The notes under the pieces: generated by a model | Told to the model about the DNA's origin: nothing | The model's database searches: none | The model's input: only the letters and a program-made list of their open reading frames with translations | Shown: piece after piece, positions 22,589 to 37,500 of the stretch | Layout: every line of letters starts with the position of its first letter | How positions within the stretch are numbered: position 1 is the stretch's first letter | Program-made: the position numbers and the translations under genes | From: Dryomyza anilis | Lineage: Eukaryota > Arthropoda > Insecta > Diptera > Dryomyzidae | Direction of reading: 5' to 3' | NCBI GenBank assembly: GCA_951804985.1 | Contig: OX638131.1 | Location: 103,436,464-103,500,463, forward strand | Length of the DNA stretch: 64,000 nt

Positions 22589-25500
22589 GTGAGTATTATT
22601 GTAATTAAAAAAAAAATACTTAAATTAAAAAATATTTAATTTAAAAAGAAAAATACTTAAATTTAAAAAAAATACCTAAGTTTTAAAAAAAATACTTAAA
22701 TTAAAAAAAATACTTAAATTAAAAAAATACTTAAATTAAAAAAAAACTTAAATTAACAAAAAAATACTTAAATTAAAAAAAAATACTTAAATTAAAAAAA
22801 AATACTTAAATTAAAAAAAAAAATACTTAAATTAAAAAAAAAAACTTGAATTAAAAAAAGAAACTTGAATTAAAAAAAAATACTTAAATTAGAAAAAAAA
22901 AAACTTTTATTAAAAAGAAAACTTAAATTAAAAAAAAAAATACTTAAATTAAAAAAAAAAAAAAACTTAAATTAAAAAAAAAAAATAAACTTAAATTAAA
23001 AAAAAAATACTTGAATTAAAAAAAATACTAAAATTAAAAAAATTCTTAAATTTAAAAAAAAATACTTAAATTAAAAAAAAATACTTAAATTTAAAAAAAT
23101 ACTTAAATTTAAAAAAAAATGTTAAATTTAAAAAAAATACTTAAATTAAAAAAAAAATACTTAAATTAAAAAAAATACTTAAATTAAAAAAAAATACTTA
23201 AATTAAAAAAAAAAACTTGAATTAAAAAAAAAAACTTGAATGTAAAAAGAAATACTTAAATTAGAAAAAAACTTATATTAAAAAAAAACTTAAATTAAAA
23301 AAAAATACTTGAATTAAAAAAAAAATACTAAAATTAAAAAAATTCTTAAATTTAAAAAAAAAAATACTTAAATTAAAAAAAATACTTAAATTAAAAAAAA
23401 TACTTAAATTTAAAAAAATACTTAAATTAAAAAAAAATGTTAAATTTAAAAAAAATACTTAAATTTAAAAAAAAATACTTAAATTAAAAAAAATACTTAA
23501 ATTTAAAAAAATACTTAAATTAAAAAAAAAATGTTAAATTTAAAAAAAAATACTTAAATTTAAAAAAAATACTTAAATTAAAAAAAATACTTAAATTAAA
23601 AAAAAATACTTAAATTAAAAAAATACTTTAATAAAATACTTAAATTTAAAAAAATACTTAAATTAAAAGAAAAATACTTGAATTAAAAAAATATTAAATT
23701 TTAATAAATACTTAAATTAAAAAAAATCTTAAATTAAAAAATACTTAAATAAAAAAAAATACTTAAATAAAAAAAATACTTAAATTAAAAAAAAACTTAA
23801 ATTAAAAAATAAGACTTAAATAAAAAAAAATACTTTTAAAAAAATTACTTAATTTAAAAAAAAAAATTTAAATTAAAAAAAATACTTAAATTAAAAAAAA
23901 TACTAAAACTAAAAAAATACTTAAATTAAAAAAAATACTTAAATTAAAAAAAAAACTTTAATTAAAAAATAAACTAAAATTAAAAAAAATACGTAATAAA
24001 AACAAATTACTTAAATTAAAAAAAAAATACTTAAATTAAAAAAAATACTTAAATTAAAAAAAAGTACTTAAATTAAAAAAATACTTTAAAATAAATTACT
24101 TAAATTAAAAAAATATATTTAAATTAAACAAAAATACTTAAATTTTAAAAAAACTTATATTAAAAAAAAAACTTATATTAAAAAAAAAACTTAAATTAAA
24201 AAGAAAATACATATTCATTTTAGCTTCTTTAATATTAAAACCCCATTTCTCAACTGTTGCTGCTCTATTTGAAGCTCTTTTTTATGTGTTTGATGACCTG
24301 TTATATTTTCTTGTTTTTCTTTCACACAGACAACCGGCAAAGGTTTCGACGGCGGCAGCAAAAACTATAATAATGACTATCAAAATGGTGATGGCGGTGA
24401 CAATGGCTATAGTCGTGGCGGTGACAACGATGGTGACGGTGGCGGCGAGCGTAGATTTGGCGGTGGACGTGGTCGCGGTGGCGGCAGAGGTATTATAAAC
24501 TACTTTTTGTTCTTTTAAAACTATATGTTGCAATATATTTCAACATTTGTATTAAAATGTGTTTTTATTTTTATGAATTTGTAGGACGTGGCGGCGGTCG
24601 CGGCGGCTACGGTGATCGCAATGGAGGAGGAGGCGGCTATGGTGATCGTAATGGTGACGATAATGGCGAGAATGGTGAGTGTAAACTTAAATATTTGTTA
24701 ACACAAAAAAAAAAAAACAATTGAAACAAATGAGCAGTTAAAATATCATTTTGCCTGTTTTCTTTCAGATATTTTATATTTATTATATTTTTAAAAAAGC
24801 TCACTTCGTATATCGGGGAACTCCCTCATTTTATTTGTGCATTTCATTTTATTATACTATATTATATATTTTTGTAATTTGATTCGATTTTGTTTCTGCT
24901 TTATATCGTCGATGTAGATGTGTAGATGTAAAGAAGTCACCCAACTACATTTTCAAAATGCCAATTATTCATTTACAAAAATCTTTATATATCTGTCAAT
25001 TTTTGATCGATGAGCACAATATATGTACCAAAACGATAAGAAAATGTGAATCTATCAATAGAAATTTAAACTTTAAAAATATATCAAGTACTTTTTGTAA
25101 TAATTATCAACAAAATTGAAATTTTAGATTTTCATAAAATTTGTATTTGGTGACTTTTAGTTCTACAACGACGATATGCTTTGTATGAATGAACATGAAG
25201 TATAATATGATGTTGTTTTTAATGCATTGTGGTGGTTCATTATAATATAAAAATAAACAAAAAAAGTTGGACTTTGATAAATCTGTTGTGAAAATTAAAA
25301 CTCACATCAACTTTTTGCTGATGTCACACATAATTGCAACAGGCAAATATTTTACTATCAGGAATTTATAATACAAAAATATAATACAAAAAATATATGG
25401 GCCATTCCACACCAAATCGACCAGAGGTTGGAACTTATCTTCTTCGATTTCAATGAAATTTGCACAACTGATAAAGGGTATCGAGATATGCATTGATCAA

Positions 25501-28500
25501 TTTTTGTTTTATTTTTCGCTCACTACTTCCAGAGATACAGTGGTTCAAATTTACAAAAAATGGGCAAAAAATAACTTTTATATGGGGTTGTTCATATTGC
25601 AATATCTCCTAAAGTTTAAATACCAGAAACTCCGTTGATGGCTCGTTTTAAAGCTAATAGAACAAGCTTTTATACTAATTAAGTTGTAACTTCAAAACTT
25701 GAACATGTGGCCCGTGGTAATTATCCACGCACTTTAAAATGGATGTCCTTAAAAAGGACCCTTTTTAAAATTCTGAAAAAAATCACATATTTCGGTTGAT
25801 TTAATATAAATGTTCATGCAAAATTTCAAGATGGTATTTTGATGGCATCATATTTTAAAAAGTATTTTTAAAATTTTACATAAATTTTTTATTAAAAAAT
25901 TATATATATTTTTTTTCAATGATTTGCAATAATTTTTCAATGATTTAGTAACTCTGATTTCGAAAATGGCGTCAGTTTCATCAAATTGTCTCTAGTTATT
26001 GAGATATATATCATTTTTCGAAAAACGTAAAAACTTGATGCCAAAATCAATATCTCAAAAACTAGAGTCAATATGATAAAACTGACGCCATTTTAGAAAT
26101 CAGAGTTAGAAATAGATTCAAGAATTATTTGAACTTTTACTGTAGAAAAAAAAAGTTTTTTTTTTTCAACACAAAAAATAAATTAAAATTTGCAAAATTA
26201 TTTTTTAAAATATGATTTCGTCAAAATACCATCTTGAAATTTTGCATGAACATTTATAATAAATTGACGAAAACTTAGGATTTTTTTCAGAATTTTAAAA
26301 AGGGTCCTTTTTAAGGACATCAATTTTGAAGTGCAAGGATAATGACCACGGACCACATGTTCACGTTTAGAAGTTACAACTTAATTTTTATGAAAGCCTG
26401 TTCTATTAGCTTTCAAACGAGCTATCAATGGAGTTTCTAGCATTTCTAGTTTAATATAAACAACCATACAGAAGTGATTTTTGGCCCATTTTTTCTAACT
26501 TTGAGCCACTGTATCTCTGGAAGTAGTGTGGAAAAAAAATGTTCAGTACATATCTGGATACTATTTATCAGTTACCCAAATTTTATTGAAATCCAAAAGG
26601 TAAAATCTCAAATTTGATTTTTTTTTGTCGATTTGGTGTGGAATGGCCCCCATATACATAACGTTTTATTTATTAAATTAACACCATAATCGAAAATAAG
26701 CCCGAGACAAAACTTCTGGCATTTTTCAGGAATATTTCGGTCTTATTTCTGGCAAACGCACAGCTAAATGGAATTTATTGGGTAGTGTATAGCAGGTTGT
26801 AAAATTTGATGGCATATTAATGACAGATGCACGCCATATTTTGGAAATGAACAGAAAACAGATAGCTTTTGATACAAACTCCACCTTTGTCTGTTCGAAA
26901 TATGACAAGAAAATGTTTCTGAACTGCCTCGATCGACAATGCCAAAATTTTGGGGAATACTCCCAGACAAAATATTTGGCATTTTTCTGGAATATTTTGG
27001 GCATATTTCCGGCAAACGCACAGATAAATAGAATATTTTGGGAAATGTATAGCAGGTTGTAAATTTGTGTGGAATTTGTATGGCAGATTCACGTCATATT
27101 TGAGGAACGGACATAAAACAGACAGCTTTTGATACAAACTCCGCCTTTTATCACAAATATTTTATATATCCTATTCACTGTGTTTACTAATAGTATTTTT
27201 ATCTGTAAATTTTAACGATATTCGGACAATATAATCATGTACTATAGACGTTTTTAAATGTGTAAAAGTTCAAACTAAATTCAAACTTTCACTGAAAAAC
27301 TGATCATAAGTAACACGTTTTATTATTTATACATTTTTATTTATTTTTTTTCTAATTTTTGAATTTCTTGTGCTTTTATCTACCAAACAAATTTTTTTCA
27401 CTATTTCTTTTTGTAGTGCAAGGTTTCTGTGTCTAATATCGAAAAGATAATTTCAATCTTTTCTTTTGTTGGTATTTTAAAAATAAAAATATATCAAAAA
27501 ATGACAAATAAAAAAATAATGGGATATATTACAAATACTAGAGCCAATATACCAAAACCGGGGTATACCGTTTCGTTATAATGAAATTGGAACTTTTATT
27601 CGTTTGTAGGGACTTTTGTATTGCTCTGCTGTGTAGCGAAAGTTTAATTACAACATTACAGTGCAATGCTGATTTCGAAAGAATACTTCAAGGAAAGCAA
27701 AGCTTTTTGTTGAGAAATGCTAGCTATCAAGATTTGCAATACTTTCACTGTTTGCTTTTAAAATATTTTACAATATTATTATGTTCGCTCTTTGCGCTTT
27801 GTTAAAATGCTCCAATAAAATACTTTTTCGCAGTAATTCATTATTTATTGTATACTAGCTTGTTTAGGTCTCTTAGGACATCTGCTATCAGATGTCCCAA
27901 GTCGCAGCTTTGTTTGAAGAGATAATAGGACAGAAAATGCACAGAAAAATAAAACAAAAGTATTTGAATGGCAGCAGCATTAGATAGAGAGCGAGGCTTT
28001 GAATCGCAACAGCATTTTAAAGGGAAAGAGCGAGTTTTGCAATAGAATGGAACCAACAAGAGTTTTGCAAACGAGACAACATTTAAAAGAAATGAGCAAT
28101 AGTTCTTGAATGAAGACATTTAAAAAGCAAAGAGCAGGAGTTTTTGAATCGAGACAACATTTAAAAAGTAAAGATCGAGAGTTTTGAAAGAAAATAGCAA
28201 AAGTTTTGGAAACGAGACATTTAAGTTTTTTTTTTTGAATGGACACAGCAATTAAAGACAAAAACGGAGATTAGTTGAATCGCAACAGCATTTAAATAGA
28301 AAAAAGCGAGAGTATTTGAATCGCAACTGCATTTTAAAAGCAACAAGCAAGAATATTTGAATCGCAATAGCATTTTAAAAGCAAAGAGCGAGAGTATTTG
28401 AATTGCAACAGCATTTTAAAAGCAAGGAGCGAGAGTTTTTGCATCCTGACAGCATTTAAACAACAAAATGCGAGACTTTTTGAATAGAAAAAGTATTTCA

Positions 28501-31500
28501 AAAGCAAAGAGCAAGAATTTTGAATGGCAACAGCATTTAGAAAGCTAAGAGCGAGAGTTTTGCAGACGAAACAACATTTAAAAAGCAATGAGCGAGAGTT
28601 TATGAATCAAGACAGCAGTAGACTTCTAGAATCGAGACAGCATGTATAAAGCATAGACCGATAGTTTTCGAATCGAGACAGTATTTATAAGCAAAGAGTC
28701 GAGAAAGCATTTTAAAAAGCAATGAGCAATAGTTTTTGAATGAAGAAAGCTTTTTGGAAGCAAAGAGCGGGAGTTTTTGATTCGAGACAACATTTAAAAA
28801 CAATGGGAGATAGTTTTTGAATCGAGAAAGTATTTAAAAAGCAAAGAGCGAGAGTATTTGAATCGCAATAGAATTTTTAAAGCAAAGAGCGAGAGTAATA
28901 GAATCGCAACAGTATTTTTAAAGCAAAGAATGGTATTATTTGAATACAGACAGCATTTAAAGAACAAAATGCGATACTTTGAATAGAGAAAGTATTTAAA
29001 AAGCAAAGAGCAAGAATTTTGAATCGCAACAGCATTTATAAAGCAAAGAGCGAGAGTTTTGCAGACGAAACAACATTTAAAAAGCAATAAGCGGGAGTTT
29101 ATGAATCAAGACCAGCAGTAGACTTTTAGAATCGAGACAGCATGTATAAAGCATAGACCGATAGTTTTCGAATCGAGACAGTATTTATAAGCAAAGAATC
29201 GAGAAAGCATTTTAAAAAGCAATGATCAATAATTTTTGAATGATGACAGAATTTAAAAAGCAAAGCGCGGGAGTTTTTGAATCAAGACAACATTTATAAA
29301 GCAAAGAAAGGGAGTTTTTGAATCGAAACAGCATTTAGAAAATGCGAGAGTTTTGGAAAAGAGAAAACATTTAAAAGCAATGGGAGATAGTTTTTGAATC
29401 GAAAAAGTATTTAAAAAGCAAAGAGCGAGAGTATTTGAATCGCAATAGCATTTTAAAAGCAAAGATCGAGAGTAATTGAATCGCAATAGCATTTAAAAAG
29501 CAAAGAACGAGAGTTTTGGAATTGCCCGAGCAATTTAAACACTGGTTAAACTGAAAATGTTTAAAAAGCTTACATTTTCTTAGCTTTACTCCTAGTATCA
29601 AATAAACATGTTGTAAGACTTGCAATAAATACAAAAAAATAAAAAAAAAAATAATAAAAATATACGAATTGTTTGAAAATTTTTCTAATTCAAACAATAT
29701 GTTTTTTTTTATTTATTTTTGTATTTCCTAGAACTGCAGCAAGCAATCGACCAGTACTATAGAGTTAAAACAAACAAATACTTGAAACACATACCCACAG
29801 ATTATAAGAGAGAAACGATTGAAACTTTTATGAACGCCGTCGATGGCTGTTGGAAAGATGCAAATTTCCGTGAAATTGTTGCGATTTGTCATTATTCGGA
29901 CCGGGCTTTTGAGCATCTTTTAAAAGAAACAACGGGTGGAAGTGGAGTTTTAGGTGGTAGAAGTAATTCAGGGGGTGGTGGCGGCGGATGCGAAGAAAGC
30001 GACGACGATGATAATGTTTTTCAGTATTCGCCTGATATGGTGCAAGAGTATATGAATAATTATATAAAACCAACATTCCCTGATGATAATGCCGCGGATG
30101 TAGAGCATTTACCAGCTGATGCCACAAAAACAAGTGATGAAAGCAATCTTTTTAGAATTTTTGGTTTCCCGACGGAGCTGCCTGCATTTTGTGCATCAAC
30201 ACCAAGAAGAGACATGGACACATCAATAAATTTGAATTTCTCATTGGACCAAACACAGAAATCTGATCAAGTGGAGGCGGCGATCACTTCCATTGATGCC
30301 AAACGCAGAAGACTATCACAATTGGATGATATTGCAACAACTTCAAAAAATATTCCATCAACGTGGTCTCAAAAAGAAATTCGCAGTGCTTTGCAACGTT
30401 CTGCTGCTGCTGCGACTAAAAGACAATCACAACCACGATCAAGTGCTGCTAAGCAATCAACAGCAGCAGCACCACCACCAGCGCCTAGAAAATCACCATC
30501 ATTTTCATCCTCTGTATCGTCATTTCAACAACGTGCGGCTCAACGAAATGCCGCAAAATTGCTGCAACGCCAACGTCGACCACATGCACGTTTTGAAAAT
30601 ATTCCAGAAGATGTGGATGTACAAGTGCGACCTAAATATTTGGAAAGAACTTCGAATTTTTTACATTTTTCAATTCCAATAAGGTCACTTAATTTTCTAC
30701 ACGAGCACATGTCACCGATACCGTCGACGCAACAACAACGAATAGATGGCATCGCCGATTCCAGCGATGTCGACGCTAATACCGTGCCATCGCAACGTCG
30801 CGTTGACGACACTTGGTTAAATTTGCTAAAACCTATCAACATTAATGTAATGCGTCACGCAGATTTAATACAACGCTCACAATTGGCGGCTACATTTAAT
30901 TTCGAATCACAACGATCAGCAACAGCAACAACAGCCAGAGATTTGAATTTATTTGTGAGCACCACCGAAAATAATCTGCAATCTGTTGACGATGTTGAAA
31001 ATGGTTTTGTTTTATGGTAGGCTGCTCTTTTCTTAAATGCACTTTTGCGTTGTATTTTTATTATTATTTTTTTTAATGTATTTTTGACGTGCCTTGTAAC
31101 GAGTTTAATTTTGACATTTGAGCATTTATTAAAAACAAAAATTAATTTGAAACTTTATTTGCAAGTAGCTTCATATTTCTTGTTTTTTTTTATGTATATA
31201 AAAATTTAAATTGTTTGCCAAGAGTTTCAAATAATTAAATAAATAAAAAAAAATTAAATTTAAAAAATATAATTAAATTTAAAAAAAAAATTAAATATAA
31301 ATTTTATAAATTACAATAGTAACCCAGTAGTAAATTTGTCCAGGCCTTGCAAGTAGAAGCCCTGATATAACAACTTCTTAGCATGCTCAATACACAAATG
31401 AAGAAAGGAAATCATTTAGTCGGAAATCATTTAGTTCTATCTGCTTGTGAATCAGTGCTAGCATAGCTTCTTTCGCCTGAAATTTACTACTGGGAAAGAA

Positions 31501-34500
31501 ATAATAAATGAGTTAACAAAGTGCAGTTAATTTTGCTAAATGGAATATAAAAATATGAAATCCCAGCAGATTTTAGAAGCAGTTTGCAAGCACTTTGGCA
31601 ATTTAAAGGGTTTTTCAATAAAAGCGCTACAAAAGTTTTTTTCGAGGGTTTTTCAACATGGACGCTACAAAAGTAGAGCGACAGGGACAGCAAACGACGC
31701 CATATTTCTTGCCGCTCTTTTGACATTTCTTTTCAGTAAGGTTTTTCATTTCATGATGGAAAGATATACGAGCCAACAACGAGTCGAAATTATTAAAATT
31801 TACTACCAAAATTCGAATTCTTTTTCTTTCCATCATGAAATGGCAAACTTTACTGATAAGAAATTTCAAAAGAGCGACAATAAATATGGCGTCGTTTGCT
31901 GTCCCTGTCGCTCTACTTTTACAGCGTCCCATTTGAAAACCCTTTATAATGTATTAAGTGCGTCGTTCCAAAAATGGTTCTAGAAGTCGTTATTTTCGCA
32001 GACGATGTCTACACGAGCAAGTACTTTTCCGTCAGCTTCTAAAAGAAGCGAACGGAGAAGTACATCTCCATTCGCTTCTACTGCAATGTGTTGTGGAACC
32101 ACTTTAAGTACTCTTTTTAAATTTCTCTCTTTTCTGGTTGAACAACTTCTCTCCCGGTTCCAAAAGACGTAGTTATGGAATAACGTCCGATGGAATGACT
32201 TTTGAAACTACTTCTTAAAATGGTTCCCATGGAATGCCTTTTAGACCACCTTCCACATACTGTTTCCATAGAATACAAATACAATAAATAAAATTGTTCA
32301 TTTAATTTTTATAAAACTAATATAATCAGAAATATTTAAACTTTATGTTATATTAACCAATTAAATATTTTCATGGAAATTTTTGCTCCTGAACTTATTT
32401 ATTTTTGAAGTTGATAATCTCCCGCTATTATATAAAAATTATATTTTTAATTTAAATAAAAAAGTACTTACTAAATATGTTTTATATCCTATGACACACA
32501 TGTTTTTAATTGAATTATTGATTTAGAATAACTTTATTTTTTTTAAATAAAATATTTCAAAGAGGTTTGATAAGTTTTTGTATATTCTCAATTACATTCT
32601 AAAAGAAGCGAACGTGGAACGACTTTTTATCGGAACCCAATGTAAAGTTGTTCTCGTTGGTGTGCCGTCAGTACCAAGAGGGAAGTTATTCTAGAATCAG
32701 TTGTTGTAGAATTGGATAAAGAAACATATCTCCGTTTGCTTCTACGCTCTCATTAGATGCTCAAAAACTGTATTCGCTTCTCGTATACGTTCCGCTAGAA
32801 GCGAATGTAGAATGACTTTATCGGAACCCAATGGGAAGTTGTTCTCCTTGCAGTGCCGTACCAATAGAGAAGTTATTCTAGAATAGCTTGCTATAGAATT
32901 GGATGGAGATACAAAACTTAGTTAAATTCTCTCTCATATTTTCATATTCAACCGATAAATTTAAATTTGTGTACTCTTTATAACTCTCGAATATAAAGTG
33001 ATTCCTAAAATGATTTCACTAGAAGCGAACGTGGTACGACTTTTTATCTTTGCATTCCAAATAAATGTAGTTCTAGAAGTTGTTCTTTTCGGAACAACTT
33101 CTAGAAGTTGTTCTTTTCGGAACAACTTGCGATAAAATCTGCTGGGATATAAAAATGAAAAGGGAATTGAGAAAAGAACAATGGAGAATTAGGGAAACAG
33201 AAAAATAGAGCAAGTGGAGGATTAGAGAAATAAAGGATTAGAAAAATGGAGGATTAGAGAAATAGATGATTAGAGAAATAGAGGATTAGAGAAATGGAGG
33301 ATAAGGAAAATTTGGGATTAGCGAATTAGAGAATTAAGGGATTAAGAAATAGAGTATTAGGGGATTGGAGAAACAGAGGATTAGATCAGAAAAATAGAGT
33401 ATTAAGGGTTTAAATAAATAGAGGATTAGGGTATAAGAAATAAAGGATTAAAGAAATAAAATATTAGAGAAATAAAATATTAGAGAAATAGAGATCAGAA
33501 AAATAGAGGTTCAGAGAAAATATAGGTAAGAGAAATATAGGATTACAGAAATAGAGGATATTAGGGTATTAGAGATACAGAGGATTAGAGTAATATAGTA
33601 TTAGAGTAATAGAGTATTAGATTAATAGAGGATTAGAGTAATAGAGGATTAGAGTAATAGAGGATTAGAGTAACAGAGGATTAGAGTAACAGAGGATTAG
33701 AGTAATAGAGGATTAGAGTAATAGAGATGAGGGAATTAAAGAAATAGAGCATTAAAGTAATAGAGGATTAGAGAAATAGAAGATGAGCAAAATTAAAAAA
33801 TAAGAGATAATATAGGATAAGAGAAATATAGGATTAAAGAATAGAGGATTAGGGGATTAGGGATACAGAGGATTAGAGTAATAGAGGATTAGAATAATAT
33901 ATGAATTGAGGATTAGAGTAATAGTGGATTAGAGTATTAGAGGATTAGAGTAATAGGGGAGATGAGGGAATTAAAGAAATAATAGAGTAATAGAGGATTA
34001 GAGTAATAGAGGATTAGAGTAATAGAGGATTAGAGTAATAGAGGATTAGAGTAATGGAGGATTAGAGTAATAGAGATGAGGGAATTAAAGAAATAGAGCA
34101 TTAAAGTAATAGAGGATTAGAGAAATAGAGGATGAGAAAAATAAAGAATAAGAGATAATATAGGATAAGAGATATATAGGATTAAAGAAATAGATACTTA
34201 GGGGATTAGGGATAAAGAGGATTCGAGATGCAGAGGATTAGAGTAATAGTGGATTAGAGTATTAGATGATTAGTGTAATAGGGGGGATGAGGGAATTAAA
34301 GAAATAATAGAGTAATAGAGGATTAGAGTAATAGAGTATTAGAGTAATAAAGGAATAGAGAATTAAGGGATTAGGGAAATGGATAAATAGATGGTTAGCA
34401 GATAATGAATGAGATAGGGAATGAGGGGATTTGAGAAATAGACGATTAGATAAATCTAGAATTAGATAAATAAAGAATTAGATAATAAATAGATATATAT

Positions 34501-37500
34501 TGTGTATTATAAAATTATGTAATGAAGAAATTGACATAGAGGATTATAAAAAAAGAGAAATAAAGCAATACGATAAATATAATCAATGGAGACAAATAGA
34601 AAAACAATAATAAACGTTATCTATTGGATCGAGTAATCTTTATAAAACCAATAAACACCGTAGTGATCGATAACCTTTACATTTTTCTGGTATAACCACC
34701 AAGCGCAAGAAATTATGTGATTAATGAGCAAAAAACGTCAATTGATTTTCAAAGGCTTGTACTTTGATTGATGTCTGATTTAAACCGTTAACAGAATTCG
34801 GCAGAAGACGAAACAAATAGTTTTTGAATGTAGAGAAGTAGAATCAATTGTCTGGTCGGTCGTCAAGTCTGGTTGGAGCTACTCATGATGCACGATTCCC
34901 TGCCAATGCCACCAAACACAAAGCATTACCTGACGTGGCGTTAATCCAGGGGGGTTAATAGATATCGCGATTTGAAAGTCAATACGATACGAAAGTCAAT
35001 TTAATTCGTCGAATAAAGCGTTATAAAAGCAAATTCATACAATCTAACGGAATTGAAAAGGTAGCCGTGTTGTCACTTTGTGAATTTGAATACGAAAGTT
35101 CCAAATTTGAATACGAAAGCCACAGTACCAAAGTACCATGTATTAGAATGCGAGTAATATCACTTTCGAACCGCATTACATAGTAACCCCCCAGGTTTTG
35201 TCACCGTTTGTACAGTTTTATACTTCTGGGACCACGATGCAAATTATTGTCGTATGTCGATTCCTCATTTTCATCGCCAGTTATAAATCCCTTCAAAAAT
35301 GGCTTCATTTCGTTTCAGCAACGATTTGCAGATGAAAATACTGGTCAATATTTTTTTTTCACAACCCTCCGAAGAGTGTTATCGTCTTGTTCAAAGTGAT
35401 ATTGTAAAATATAGTGATTATTTGTAGAACATTGGCTCATTTTTAAAACGCAATAACTTTCGTCTAAATAAATAAATTTCACATTGTATTTTTTTGCTCT
35501 AATGATTTGTTTTGTTTTAATTTGAATATCTATTACTCAACAAAATGATAAAAAATATTCCCATATATTAGTTCTATATAATTCGTCATCGTTTATTTTA
35601 ATTGAATACTCTGTTTTTTTCTTTTACCTAACGTTTTAAAGAAAATTTCTAACAAAATGTTAGGCCCTTTTCAGCCACTTTTTAGAATAAATGCAGTTCC
35701 CGTACACAACTAGCTTTCCAAAAAATGTAAACGCTATTTTACTTTCAATTGTCATGACTAATTACAATATATCAACAAATATTTATATTCCGATATGTTT
35801 TTAAGATATTTGAATCTAAACTCGAAAGATGTTGGTTTTTTGTTTAGACTTTTTTTTTGATGATTTTTTTACCACATCGAATCTAATGATAAATATGAAA
35901 ATGATTTAGGATGCTGCAGAGCATACTTCAAAATAACAATAAAAATTACAAATTTTTTTATCAGCGTTTCTAAATTCCAACCAAGTGTCCGTCGAAAAAT
36001 GTAAAAGTTTAAAATGCTCGTATATTTTACACAAATTTTTCTGCAATAATTCTATTTACAGAAATATTGATATTTTCAAATTAGATGCATTAATATTTGT
36101 ATGGTAAATTGATTAAATAATAGAAAAAATGTAAAATGTCTAAACATATTTTAAAAAGTAGATCAATTAGAAAAAGTTTGTAATGATGATAGTTAGTGTG
36201 ATCAGTACTCTAGATAATCATAAATAATTCTTTTGCTTATCATTAGATCCTAAATGCTAAAAAATATATAAAAAATTGTCTAAAAAATCAAAATTTTCCA
36301 AGTTTAGATCCAATTATTTTAAAAACTTACTGGAATATTTGCATTAATTTGTATATTCAAATTGTCTTGACAATTAAAAGAAAAATTACGTCTAAAGTTT
36401 TTTGTAAAACTATTTTTTAAAGTTAGATATTTTTTTTATTTCAAGTACGACATAACATTTCGATTTGCAATTTTCTTAAAAACGTTATGTAAAGGAAAAA
36501 ACGCAGTACGGCGTTAAAATCAGCACCGAATTATATAGTATACATGTATGTTATGTCCATGTGAAAATCGTGGTAGTGATATTTAAAGAAATATTAAACA
36601 CAAATTAAACTCGTTACTTTGCGCGCACCACCACCACCTCATCAGATAGACATATATTAGCATATTTCATTCACTCAACTGCATTTAATGTTTACAACAG
36701 CGATTCACTATCACTTGAGCAAGCACATCAAGAAAAGCCGCAGGAAAGCGACAATACAGCCAATACAACTGCGGACAGTCAGCAACAAATTAGGCTTGTG
36801 GAAACGCTGGACGATGAACGACAAAAACAAGGAGACCGCTTGGAGGATATAATAGAGCTGCCGCCACTTTCAAGTGACTTGGTCACGCCAGATATGGGTC
36901 AAGGAATACTTTCAACTGCGGTGAATTTAAGTAGTGGTTTAGATGCGCAAACCTTTGAAAAAACGTTGCTGTTGCGCATGACCCAAAGTACAGAATATGA
37001 ATCGACACCATTATCGGACCGTAATTTTTTATTAGCGACGACATTAGCAAAGCCGATGACTACAACGCTGGGACATATCAGTGCGCTGCCTACTATGTTG
37101 GAGGAGCAGCCACAAGAGCTGACACTTTCTTCGTCTATGGAAGAATTACAGATTCCGCAGAATGTACCTTTGAATGTTTTATTAAATGCGCCGCCGGCGT
37201 TGACCAACACTATTGAGCCGCTCGTTGCAACAACGAGTCTAATCAGTGACCGTCATGCTAATGATGATTATCGCACAAATTGGTATGAAATACTGCGTCA
37301 TCGTCCTAATATAGTCGGTCTCAAATATCCCAAAGATGCGCCAGCCAAGCGCAAAAAACGACGCAATGTAGTGGGCCCGCTGCCGCAAGAACGACATTCG
37401 CCGGAATTAAATTTGCGTCCATTTTTACCATATCTAAGGGCGTCGCAATCCACGCCACCGTTGCCAGCACTCGATAGAGTGGTAGCAGAAGGAAATGCAC

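Noticed and set aside
22605..24210. Regular repeats that could be mistaken for a CRISPR array
   Set aside because: Eukaryotic intron; units are contiguous A-rich repeats without spacers.
21772..27306. Facing ends GGCCAGTTTTTCAGTG and CACTGAAAAACTG read as one element carrying vasa exons 1-3
   Set aside because: No target duplication or continuity; two independent fragments of a common MITE are more likely.
27841..29697. Series of Cys/Phe-rich minus-strand frames suggesting a repeat protein
   Set aside because: They are translations of the 44-bp minisatellite, with shifts between units.
31016..31020. Solo exon A as a complete single-exon gene ending NGFVLW
   Set aside because: The stop lies inside a GTAGGC donor, and joining to 36701 restores a long frame with a recognisable C-terminal domain.
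31540..31983. 147-aa frame in the solo intron
   Set aside because: Runs across both arms of a fold-back element; no conserved domain.
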